64,000 nt of DNA from Ignavibacteriota bacterium. Its GTDB lineage: Bacteria > Bacteroidota > Ignavibacteria > UBA10030 > UBA6906. Positions 53,820 through 61,985 of the stretch are shown in pieces (positions within the stretch are counted from its first letter, which is position 1; each line of letters begins with the position of its first letter). Made by a program: the position numbers and the translations under genes. Location of the stretch: positions 1 to 64,000 of the forward strand of contig JADJHP010000015.1 of NCBI GenBank assembly GCA_016707525.1, given 5' to 3'. Under the pieces are notes generated by a model. The model searched no databases, was not told where the DNA came from, and was given only the letters and a program-made list of their open reading frames with translations.

Positions 53820-53848
53820 TTGATTGTCCAAACGGATTGTTGTACATT
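53820..53848 (+). promoter_or_regulatory. Promoter of the xdhA operon
   Basis: TTGATT, a 17-base spacer and TACATT. The expected start at about 53855 is only seven bases before the ATG, so the message is nearly leaderless. An 8-base palindrome CACCGGTG (53804-53811) lies midway between this promoter and the divergent one. Confidence 0.6.
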
Positions 53849-53861
53849 TCTGCACTACACC

Positions 53862-55316
53862 ATGCGCGACACAATCCAATTCTTGTTGAACGGCGAACCC
53901 GCGCGGATCGAACTCGGCCCGGGCTCGCCCTGGCGGCCGACAACGACGGTCCTGCACTATCTCCGGGCCCATCCGGAGTACCGTGGCGTGAAAGAAGGGT
54001 GCGCGGAGGGCGATTGTGGTGCGTGTACCGTGGTACTGGCTGACGAAGGCCCCGACGGTTCGCTGCAGTACCGGGCTGTGGACTCCTGCCTCCTGTTCCT
54101 TCCAACGCTCGACCGGAAGAACCTGATCACGATCGAAGGATTGCGTGCAACGGATGGCGCCCTGCACCCTGTGCAGGATGCGATCGTGCGGCACTCCGGC
54201 AGCCAATGTGGGTTCTGTACGCCCGGCATCGTGATGTCCCTGTTCGCTCTCTATCATACAGCAGGAGCCATAGACCGTCCCGCGGTCCTTGATGCACTTG
54301 CCGGAAACCTCTGCCGGTGCACGGGCTACAGGCCGGTGGTCGATGCCGCATTTGACTCCTGCTCGAACCCCGGGCCGGACCATTTCAGTGCCGCCGGGGC
54401 CGGGGTCCTCGCCAGGCTGCGCGCGATCCCTGCTGACGACATTCTTATAGAGGCCGACGGGTATGCGTATTGCCGCCCGGCGACGCTTGCATTCGCCCTC
54501 CGGTACAGGAGCGTTCAACCCGATGCCGTGATGATCAATGGGGCCACGGATGTCGCCCTGCGCGTGACCAAGCGCCACGAACACCTGGCATCCGTCCTCG
54601 ATCTGTCAGGCATTGCAGAACTCCGGTCGCTTCGCGTGTCCGCGGCGGCCATCGACGCAGGCGCCGGCGTGACGATCGAAGAACTCCGGCGCGCGGCGAT
54701 CGGCAGGATCCCGGCACTGGCTGATATGCTGTCGGTGTTCGGGTCGCGCCAGATCCGGAATGTGGCGACGCTGGGTGGCAATCTCGGGACCGGTTCGCCG
54801 ATCGGCGACACCCTGCCCGTCCTGCTGGCGCTCGGCGCCACGGTGACGGTGACGGGGCCCCGCGGAGAGCGTGTGGTCGCCATCGATGACTTCTTCACCG
54901 GCTACCGGACCACGGCCTGCGGGCCCGACGAGTTCATCGTTGCCATTCACATCCCGGTTCCCCCGGCGGGAACGGATGTGCGTGCGTTCAAGGTGTCGCG
55001 CAGGAAGGAACTCGACATCTCCACCGTAAGTGCGGCGATGCGGCTCCGGACCGCCGGCGATGGGCGTGTCGATGAGATCGTGCTGGCGTACGGCGGAATG
55101 GCTGCAACACCGAAACGCGCATCGGCGACCGAGGAATTCCTTTCGGGGAAACCCTGGTCACGTGCGACGGTGGAGGCGGCGATGGCAACTCTTGCAACGG
55201 ATTTCTCGCCGCTCACGGATGTGCGGGGCTCGGCGCACTACCGGATGCTTGTCGCGCGCAACCTGCTCTTGAAATTCTGGAACGCTTCGCAAGCGAAGGG
55301 GGGTGCAACGTCATGA
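53862..55316 (+). CDS. xdhA: Xanthine dehydrogenase small subunit (2Fe-2S and FAD domains)
   Basis: The electron-transfer subunit of a molybdenum hydroxylase. The 484 residues have an N-terminal plant-type 2Fe-2S domain (Cys47, 52, 55, 76), a second 2Fe-2S domain (QCGFCTPG Cys116 and 119, then CRCTGY Cys151 and 153), and a FAD domain ('MINGATDVALRVTKRH', 'GGNLGTGSPIGDTLPVL', 'VSRRKELDISTVSAAMRL'). The order 2Fe-2S/FAD in one chain is that of bacterial XdhA. No Shine-Dalgarno precedes the ATG. It overlaps xdhB by four bases. Confidence 0.93.
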   Translation: MRDTIQFLLNGEPARIELGPGSPWRPTTTVLHYLRAHPEYRGVKEGCAEGDCGACTVVLADEGPDGSLQYRAVDSCLLFLPTLDRKNLITIEGLRATDGALHPVQDAIVRHSGSQCGFCTPGIVMSLFALYHTAGAIDRPAVLDALAGNLCRCTGYRPVVDAAFDSCSNPGPDHFSAAGAGVLARLRAIPADDILIEADGYAYCRPATLAFALRYRSVQPDAVMINGATDVALRVTKRHEHLASVLDLSGIAELRSLRVSAAAIDAGAGVTIEELRRAAIGRIPALADMLSVFGSRQIRNVATLGGNLGTGSPIGDTLPVLLALGATVTVTGPRGERVVAIDDFFTGYRTTACGPDEFIVAIHIPVPPAGTDVRAFKVSRRKELDISTVSAAMRLRTAGDGRVDEIVLAYGGMAATPKRASATEEFLSGKPWSRATVEAAMATLATDFSPLTDVRGSAHYRMLVARNLLLKFWNASQAKGGATS

Positions 55317-57622
55317 GCACGCATCTCCTCCATGAGAGCGCTGTGGGGCATGTGACCGGGGAAGCGCAGTACATCGACGACCTCCCGCATCCGGAACGGC
55401 TGCTCGTTGGCCGCGTCGTGTGCAGTCCGCATGCCCATGCCCGTATTGCCTCCTTCGATCTCACTGCAGCCCGTGCCATTCCGGGGGTCCATGCGGTCCT
55501 CTCCGCACGGGACATCCCCGGCGAGAATCAGGTCGGCCCGGTCGTGCATGATGAGGTGCTCCTTGCAACGGAGGAAGTGACCTTTGCCGGGCAGGCGGTC
55601 TTCCTTATCGCCGCGGAAACGGAAGAGGAGTGCCGGGCTGCCGCGCGCGCGATCCGTGTCGAGTACCGAGAACTGGATGCGATCCTGGACCTGCCTGCCG
55701 CGATGGCGGCAGGAGCATTGATGGGTCCGCCGCGGAGGATCCTGCGTGGCGATCCGGCCGCTGCGATCCGGAGCGCAGCACACCGCATCACCGGCGAGCT
55801 GGAGACCGGAGCGCAGGAGCACTGGTACCTTGAAACGCAGGCGGCGCTCTGCATTCCCGCGGAAGACCGCCGCATGAACGTCTTCAGCTCCACGCAGCAT
55901 CCCTCCGAGACCCAGACACTGGTCGCTGAAGTGCTCGGCTGGCCGCGCAATGCGGTGGAGGTGGAGGTGCGCCGGCTCGGCGGTGGTTTCGGCGGTAAAG
56001 AGACGCAGGCGAATCATACGGCATGCTGGGCGGCGGTACTCGCGCATGCGACCGGACGGCCGGTGAAGATCCGGCTGTTCCGCGACGATGACATGATCAT
56101 GACCGGCAAGCGCCACCGGTTCCTTTCGCGCTACGAAGCAGGGTTCGATGCGGAAGGCGTGGTGCAGGGCGTTGCCATCGAGCTGAACAGCGATGGCGGA
56201 GCCACGACGGACCTTTCGTTCGCGATCCTCGAACGGGCGATGCTCCACGCGGACAACTGCTACTTCTCGCCCGCGTTCAGCGTCACGGGTTCCGTATGGA
56301 AGACGAACCTCCCATCGAATACCGCCTTCCGCGGTTTCGGGGGGCCGCAGGGGATGGCGGTGATGGAAACCATCATCGACAGGATCGCGCGTACACTCGG
56401 GCGCGATGCGGCGGAGATCCGCAGGAAGAACTTCTACAGAGCGGCACCGGCCGATACGACCCACTACGGGCAGGTGGTCGAAGATGACCGGCTTGCGGTG
56501 ATCTTTGACCGGATCCTCGTTTCATCGGCGTATACGCAACGCCGCGAGGCTGCGGCCGCGTTCAATGCAGGAAGTGAATTCGTCAAACGCGGGATCGCAC
56601 TCACCCCGGTGAAGTTCGGCATCTCCTTTACGACCACCTTCCTCAACCAGGCAGGTGCGTTGGTGCACATCTATACGGATGGCACGGTGCTGGTGAGCCA
56701 TGGCGGCGTGGAGATGGGGCAGGGGTTGTCCACGAAGATCCGCGGTATCGCGGCCGCGGAACTCGGGATCGATCCTGAATACGTCCGCGTGGGTGCTACG
56801 AACACCGCGAAGGTCCCCAATACCTCTGCGACGGCAGCGTCGTCGGGTGCCGATCTGAACGGTATGGCCGTGAAGAATGCGATCGATGCGATCAAGGTGC
56901 GGATGACCGCAGCGCTTGCGGAAAAACTCTCCGGAACCGCGGGAGCGGGCCCGTCCATGCCGGCGGATCTGGAATTCGCCCATGGGCACATCACGGACAC
57001 CCGGCATCCCGGCCGCACGATCTCGTTTCGGGATGCGGTTCGCTGGCTCTACCTCCAGCGTGTCAGTCTGAGTGCTACCGGATTCTTCAGCACACCGGGC
57101 ATCGGTTGGGACCGTGAGGCCGGACGGGGGAAGCCGTTCCTGTACTATGCCTTCGGCATGGCGGTCAGTGAAGTGAGCGTCGATGTGCTCACGGGAGCAC
57201 ACACGGTCGAGCGGGTGGACATCCTCCATGACGCCGGGGCGTCGCTCAATCCGGCCATTGACCGCGGTCAGGTGGAAGGCGGGTTCGTGCAGGGGCTGGG
57301 GTGGTGCACCACGGAGGAGATCCTCTGGGATGCCCGTGGCACGCTCATGACGCATTCACCCGATACGTACAAGATCCCGACGGCGGGGGACGTTCCGGAG
57401 GATCTCCGTGTTGCATTGCTGGAGGGGGTTCCGAATCCCCGGGCCATCCGGAACAGCAAGGCGGTCGGTGAGCCGCCGTTCATGCTCGCCCTGTCCGTGT
57501 GGCTGGCCATCAAGGATGCACTGTCCTCGATCACCGGGCACAGGATCGAACCACAGTTTTCGCTTCCCGCCACGCGCGAGCGTATCGTGCTCGAGGCGGA
57601 TCGTCTGCGCCGGCTGGCATGA
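55313..57622 (+). CDS. xdhB: Xanthine dehydrogenase molybdopterin-binding subunit
   Basis: The catalytic subunit that oxidises hypoxanthine/xanthine to urate with Mo-cofactor. The 769 residues are normal for XdhB. Key motifs are GGGFGGKE (Mo-cofactor contact), TAFRGFGGPQGM (the Arg corresponds to the purine-orienting Arg880 of bovine enzyme), 'EMGQGLSTKI' and the C-terminal VGEPPF whose Glu is the proton-abstracting base. These support a true xanthine dehydrogenase more than an aldehyde or CO dehydrogenase. No XdhC insertion factor is seen nearby. Confidence 0.92.
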   Translation: MSTHLLHESAVGHVTGEAQYIDDLPHPERLLVGRVVCSPHAHARIASFDLTAARAIPGVHAVLSARDIPGENQVGPVVHDEVLLATEEVTFAGQAVFLIAAETEEECRAAARAIRVEYRELDAILDLPAAMAAGALMGPPRRILRGDPAAAIRSAAHRITGELETGAQEHWYLETQAALCIPAEDRRMNVFSSTQHPSETQTLVAEVLGWPRNAVEVEVRRLGGGFGGKETQANHTACWAAVLAHATGRPVKIRLFRDDDMIMTGKRHRFLSRYEAGFDAEGVVQGVAIELNSDGGATTDLSFAILERAMLHADNCYFSPAFSVTGSVWKTNLPSNTAFRGFGGPQGMAVMETIIDRIARTLGRDAAEIRRKNFYRAAPADTTHYGQVVEDDRLAVIFDRILVSSAYTQRREAAAAFNAGSEFVKRGIALTPVKFGISFTTTFLNQAGALVHIYTDGTVLVSHGGVEMGQGLSTKIRGIAAAELGIDPEYVRVGATNTAKVPNTSATAASSGADLNGMAVKNAIDAIKVRMTAALAEKLSGTAGAGPSMPADLEFAHGHITDTRHPGRTISFRDAVRWLYLQRVSLSATGFFSTPGIGWDREAGRGKPFLYYAFGMAVSEVSVDVLTGAHTVERVDILHDAGASLNPAIDRGQVEGGFVQGLGWCTTEEILWDARGTLMTHSPDTYKIPTAGDVPEDLRVALLEGVPNPRAIRNSKAVGEPPFMLALSVWLAIKDALSSITGHRIEPQFSLPATRERIVLEADRLRRLA

Positions 57623-57663
57623 TGCCCCCCGGTGGAGTCCATGTTCATGAACCACAGGAGTCT

Positions 57664-58989
57664 ATGAAGACCGCAAAGAGCATACAGGATGCGATCCGGG
57701 CAGCAGGGGTGGTGGGTGCCGGTGGCGCCGGATTCCCGTCGCACGTGAAAGCCGGAGCGACCGTGGATACCATCATCGCCAACGGCGCGGAGTGCGAGCC
57801 GCTGATCCACAAGGATTTTGAGATCATGACGCGGCATGCCGCGGAGGTCGTGCGCGGTGTGCGGTTGCTGATGCAGGCAACGGGTGCAGCGCGCGGGATC
57901 ATCGGGATCAAAGAGAAGAACGCCGCGGCCGTGAAAGCGGTGACGGCGGCGCTGGATGGCAAGGATATGACCGTGCATCTCCTGGGCGACTTCTATCCGT
58001 CCGGCGACGAGTACATCCTCGTGTACGAATCCACGGGCCGGCTGATCCCGCCGCAGGGGATCCCGCTCGACGTGAAGGTCGTCGTGAACAACGTAGAGAC
58101 CCTGCTCAATATCGCCCGCGCAGCGGACGGGGAACCGGTCACGGAGAAATGGGTCAGCGTTGCCGGCGCGGTGCATCATCCGGTGTGCTTCAAGGCGCCG
58201 CTGGGCACGCCGTTCACCGAACTCGTGAAGGTCGCGGGCGGGACGACCACGAACGACTTCGGATTCTTCGTCGGCGGGATCATGATGGGCTCTCTGGAGT
58301 TCGACCTGAACCGTGTGGTGACCAAGACCACGGCCGGCCTGATCGTGCTGCCCAGGGAACACACGCTGATCACACGCAAGAGTCGTCCCGCGAAGGCGAT
58401 GCACAAGATCGGGAAATCGGCGTGCGACCAGTGCACGTTCTGCACGGAACTCTGTCCGCGCTATCTCCTTGGCTACGACGTGCAGCCGCACAAGGTGATG
58501 CGCAGTCTCGGCTTTACCACGACCGGTGAGGCATACTGGAACCAGTTCGCATCCCTGTGCTGCGCCTGCGGACTCTGTACCCTGTATGCCTGTCCCGAAG
58601 GGCTGTTCCCGAAAGAGGCATGCGACAAGGGGAAGGACGATATGAAAGCAGCGGGACTGAAGTGGGACGGCAAGAAGGAAGTGAAGCCGCATGCGATGTA
58701 TGAAGGCCGGCGGACGCCGCTGAAGCAATTGATGAAGAAACTCGGCGTGCTGCCGTACGACCACCCCTCGGCGTACACGGACGCGAACGTGGCGCCACGG
58801 ACGGTGTCCCTTCCGCTGGCGCAGCACATCGGCGCCCCCGCAGTGCCAGTCGTCACGCCCGGCCAGCGGGTTGAACGCGGTACATGCATTGCGGACATCC
58901 CGGAAGGAAAACTCGGCTCCCGTATCCACGCCAGCATCACCGGGATCGTCCGGAGTATCGATACCACCATCGTCATTGAGCAAGGATAA
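57664..58989 (+). CDS. PduS-like RnfC-family ferredoxin/cobalamin-reductase-type protein
   Basis: A 441-residue Fe-S flavoprotein-like protein. An RnfC/Nqo1-type core has 'GVVGAGGAGFPSHVKAG', 'ANGAECEPLIHKDFEIM', 'GIIGIKEKNAAAVKAV' and 'VVVNNVETLLNIARA'. An SLBB-like part ('GAVHHPVCFKAPLGTPF') is followed by two 4Fe-4S sets, CDQCTFCTELCPRY and CCACGLCTLYACPEG, then a C-terminal biotinyl-like half domain ('TPGQRVERGTCIADIPEGKL'). This is the architecture of PduS, which in propanediol microcompartments reduces cobalamin and passes electrons through the PduT shell pore. The next gene is PduT-like, three bases on. Confidence 0.9.
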   Translation: MKTAKSIQDAIRAAGVVGAGGAGFPSHVKAGATVDTIIANGAECEPLIHKDFEIMTRHAAEVVRGVRLLMQATGAARGIIGIKEKNAAAVKAVTAALDGKDMTVHLLGDFYPSGDEYILVYESTGRLIPPQGIPLDVKVVVNNVETLLNIARAADGEPVTEKWVSVAGAVHHPVCFKAPLGTPFTELVKVAGGTTTNDFGFFVGGIMMGSLEFDLNRVVTKTTAGLIVLPREHTLITRKSRPAKAMHKIGKSACDQCTFCTELCPRYLLGYDVQPHKVMRSLGFTTTGEAYWNQFASLCCACGLCTLYACPEGLFPKEACDKGKDDMKAAGLKWDGKKEVKPHAMYEGRRTPLKQLMKKLGVLPYDHPSAYTDANVAPRTVSLPLAQHIGAPAVPVVTPGQRVERGTCIADIPEGKLGSRIHASITGIVRSIDTTIVIEQG

Positions 58990-58992
58990 CAC

Positions 58993-59544
58993 ATGCAGAA
59001 GAATTCGATCGGACTCATTGAACTCTCCAGCATCGCTGCTGGTTTTCTCGTGGCCGATGCCATGTTGAAGGCCGCGGAGGTGGAGATCGTGCTCTCCCGC
59101 AGCATCTGTTCCGGGAAGTACATGGTGCTCGTCGGGGGCGATGTCGCCGCGGTCACGGCCAGCGTCGAGGCCGGCACGACGGCGGGTGAAGGCTCGGTGA
59201 TCGACACCTTCGTCATTCCCAACGTCCATCCCTCGCTGTTTCCCGCGCTGGGCGGTTCCGCAACAGTGACGACCCTGGAGTCGCTCGGCATCATCGAATC
59301 GTTCTCCGTGGCCTCGATGATCGAGGCGGCGGATGCCGCGGCCAAGGCCGCGAACGTGCAGATCATCGAACTCCGCCTGGCGATGGCGCTCGGGGGGAAG
59401 GCCTTCGTGACGCTCACGGGTGATGTCGCGGCGGCGCAGGCCGCCGTCGATGCCGGTGCCGCTGTCGTCGCAGCGAAAGGCATGCTCGTGAACAAGGTCG
59501 TCATTGCCGCACCGCGCCGTGAACTCCTGACGGAGATCGTGTGA
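58993..59544 (+). CDS. PduT-like double-BMC-domain microcompartment shell protein
   Basis: A 183-residue bacterial microcompartment trimer protein with two BMC domains, about 5-88 ('SIGLIELSSIAAGFLVADAML') and 95-178 ('LGIIESFSVASMIEAADAAAK'). In PduT a Cys at residue 38 of each subunit binds a 4Fe-4S cluster in the trimer pore; here Cys39 lies in SRSICSGKYM at the same place. It should form an electron-conducting pore with the PduS-like protein. No BMC hexamer (BMC-H) or pentamer (BMC-P) gene is in the window, so a complete shell must be encoded elsewhere, if at all. Confidence 0.92.
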   Translation: MQKNSIGLIELSSIAAGFLVADAMLKAAEVEIVLSRSICSGKYMVLVGGDVAAVTASVEAGTTAGEGSVIDTFVIPNVHPSLFPALGGSATVTTLESLGIIESFSVASMIEAADAAAKAANVQIIELRLAMALGGKAFVTLTGDVAAAQAAVDAGAAVVAAKGMLVNKVVIAAPRRELLTEIV

Positions 59545-61096
59545 CCCCAACCATGCGCTCCCGCGCCGGCTTCAGTGCCGGCATCGTCCTTCTCGCATCG
59601 ATCCAGATCTCCTGCGGGTCCGACAGTCAGCTCACGCGCGCCTCACGGTCCGCGTCGGCGGCCGGCGCGGCCGCCCATGTTGCCTATCTGGCATCGGATG
59701 CATTGCTCGGCCGGAACACGCCGTCGCCCGGACTTGACACTGCTGCAGCGTATATCGCCCGTCAGTTCCAGCAGGCCGGACTGCAGCCGGTGCGTGGCGC
59801 GTGGACGCAGGAAGTGCGGATGCAGACGGTCGCACTCGGCGATTCGAACGCCCTGTCGCTGACGGTCAGCGGGAAAGACACTGCATTCGCGATCAAAGAT
59901 GACTTCGTTCCCTTCGACATGACGGCGGACCGCCTCGTGCAGGGGGATCTGGTGTTCGCGGGGTACGGTATCACGGCACCGGACCTCACCTATGATGACT
60001 ACGATGGCGTGGATGTGCGCGGCAAGATCGTCGTCATCTTCCGTCATGAACCACGGGAGAACGATACGACATCCCGGTTCAACTCTCGCAAGAATGCGGA
60101 TCGCTGGGGGATGGCGGCCAAGGTGAAACGCGCCAGGGAACATGGCGCCGTGGGCATGCTCGTCATGAACGAGCCGCTCTCCCATATGTCGCTGACCCCG
60201 CGCGGATACCCCTGGCCATCGCTGTCACGCATCATCCCGAAGGATGCGCTGCCGATGACGCTCATGGCGGACGACACGGAGAAGATCCCGGTGGTCCACG
60301 TGGGTGAACGCGTCATCACGGCGCTGTTCGGGAGCGTGGATTCCCTCAAGCAGCTCCAGCAACGGATCGATACGGGACTCCGTCCCGCCTCGTTCACGTT
60401 CCGGGGGGTGACGGGCACGGTACGCACCTCGACGGTGGTCACGGTCCACCGCGCACAGAACGTCGTGGGCATGGTCCCGGGTGCGGACAGCACGTGAGCG
60501 ACGCGCCGGTGGTCATCGGTGCGCACTATGACCATGTCGGGTACAAAAAGAACTCGCCCGCGGGGACGGATTCCATTTTCAATGGGGCCGATGACAATGC
60601 ATCGGGGACCGCCGGGTTGATCGAAGTCGCGAAGGCGGCGGGTGCGATGGGGACCCGGCCCGCCCGGCCGATCCTGTTCATTGCCTTCGCCGGCGAGGAG
60701 AAGGGGCTCTTTGGGTCCGAGTGGTATGCGCGGCATCCGTTGTTCCCCCTGCCCAGCACCCGTGCGATGCTGAACATGGATATGGTCGGCATGAATGCCC
60801 CCGATTCACTCCTCCTGATCGCCCAGGAGCGTCACCGCTCGCTGGAAGACGTGGCCCGCTCGGTGAACGACGGCTCCGGCTTCACGCTCGTCACCTCCAA
60901 CCTCGAGTCGGGCGGGAGCGATCATATGAGTTTCACCAAGCGCGATGTCCCCGCGCTGTTCTTTCACTCCGGCTTGACCCCGTACTACCATAAGGTCGTT
61001 GATGAAGCATCATTGCTGAACCCTGACAAGATCGCCCGGGTCGCCGGACTCGTGTTCCGGACGGCATGGATCCTGGCAGGATCCCCGCACCGCTGA
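59541..61096 (+). CDS. M28-family peptidase with PA domain, one frame change
   Basis: About 518 residues when rejoined. A signal or lipoprotein-like N-terminus (GIVLLASIQISCGS) precedes an N-terminal 'HVAYLASDALLGRNTPSPGLDTAA' segment and a PA domain ('GDLVFAGYGITAPDLTYDDYDG'). The M28 catalytic half is in the next frame: IGAHYDHVG, 'FNGADDNASGTAGLIEVA', 'IAFAGEEKGLFGSEW', 'MLNMDMVGM' and 'SGGSDHMSF'. Adding one base at about 60494-60495 gives GADSTLSDAPVVIGAHYD. It overlaps the BMC gene by four bases. An extracytoplasmic location is inferred, which is unexpected behind a microcompartment gene. Confidence 0.87.
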
Positions 61097-61122
61097 CATC
61101 CCACTTCCACTCAAGGAGAATC

Positions 61123-61983
61123 ATGAAACACCGCACCGCATTGTTCCTCGTCTGCGCACTCTGTTGCGCAGCACTCACCTCGCAGGCCATGGCCGGCGGC
61201 CCGTATACGCTCCGGTTCGGTTTGCAGCAGGGGAAGACCTACCTGTACGCGGATGTGGTCCACGCGGATGTGACGCAGGAGATGATGGGACAGGAAATGA
61301 AATCCGCGACCATCTCGACGAGCCTCAGCCGCCTCGTCATTGAGAAGTCCGGTGCCGATGGTATCTCCGCCATCACTTCCCTGGATTCGATGACCGTCTC
61401 CGTGAAGAATGCCCGGATGGATACCACGATGGTCATGCCTGATCTTCTCGGCAAACGCTCGCGCATCGTCCTCTCGCCGCTCGGCAGGGTGCTCAGCAAA
61501 GCGGTCATCGACACGGTCGGCAAAGCCGGTTCCCCGATGCGCGGTGCGTCTGCCCGCGACGCGATGCGCGTTCATGTGTTCCCGGAAGCCCCGGTCGCCG
61601 CCGGCGGCACGTGGACCGGGGTCATCGCAGACACGAACGAAGCAATGGGCGGGAAGATCGTGACGGTCTCGACCCTGACCTACACCCTCGCGGGTGAGGA
61701 GCAGAAGGCCGGACGTGCATGCGTGAAGATCACGTATGCGGGGACGATGGCGGTGGAAGGGAAAGGGAGCATGATGGGTGCGGAGATCTTCACGGAAGGG
61801 AAGGGGACGGTGAGTGGCGTGCTGCACTTTGATGCCGCGGCGGGCGTGACGGTTGCCGATGAATCCAGGATGGAGACGGACATGACGGCCGCCATCACCG
61901 GTGCACAGAACATGACGATGCCGATCTCCACGGTTGGCTCGAGCACGCGGACTCTTCGCGCTGTTCTCGATACGGCGCACTGA
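61123..61983 (+). CDS. DUF6263-like secreted protein
   Basis: A 286-residue protein with a signal peptide (TALFLVCALCCAALTSQAMA). The mature part begins 'YTLRFGLQQGKTYLYADVV' and holds beta-rich segments 'VLSPLGRVLSKAVIDTVG' and 'TYTLAGEEQKAGRACVKITY', the pattern of the DUF6263 family found in FCB bacteria. Function is unknown. AAGGAGA precedes the ATG at 61123; the frame extends upstream without support. It lies 26 bases after the M28 gene and two bases before the M24 gene. Confidence 0.75.
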   Translation: MKHRTALFLVCALCCAALTSQAMAGGPYTLRFGLQQGKTYLYADVVHADVTQEMMGQEMKSATISTSLSRLVIEKSGADGISAITSLDSMTVSVKNARMDTTMVMPDLLGKRSRIVLSPLGRVLSKAVIDTVGKAGSPMRGASARDAMRVHVFPEAPVAAGGTWTGVIADTNEAMGGKIVTVSTLTYTLAGEEQKAGRACVKITYAGTMAVEGKGSMMGAEIFTEGKGTVSGVLHFDAAAGVTVADESRMETDMTAAITGAQNMTMPISTVGSSTRTLRAVLDTAH

Positions 61984-61985
61984 CC

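Noticed and set aside
59541..59640. Definite lipoprotein signal on the second M28 peptidase
   Set aside because: The Cys in IQISC has a poor lipobox (Gln at -3); ordinary secretion is equally likely.
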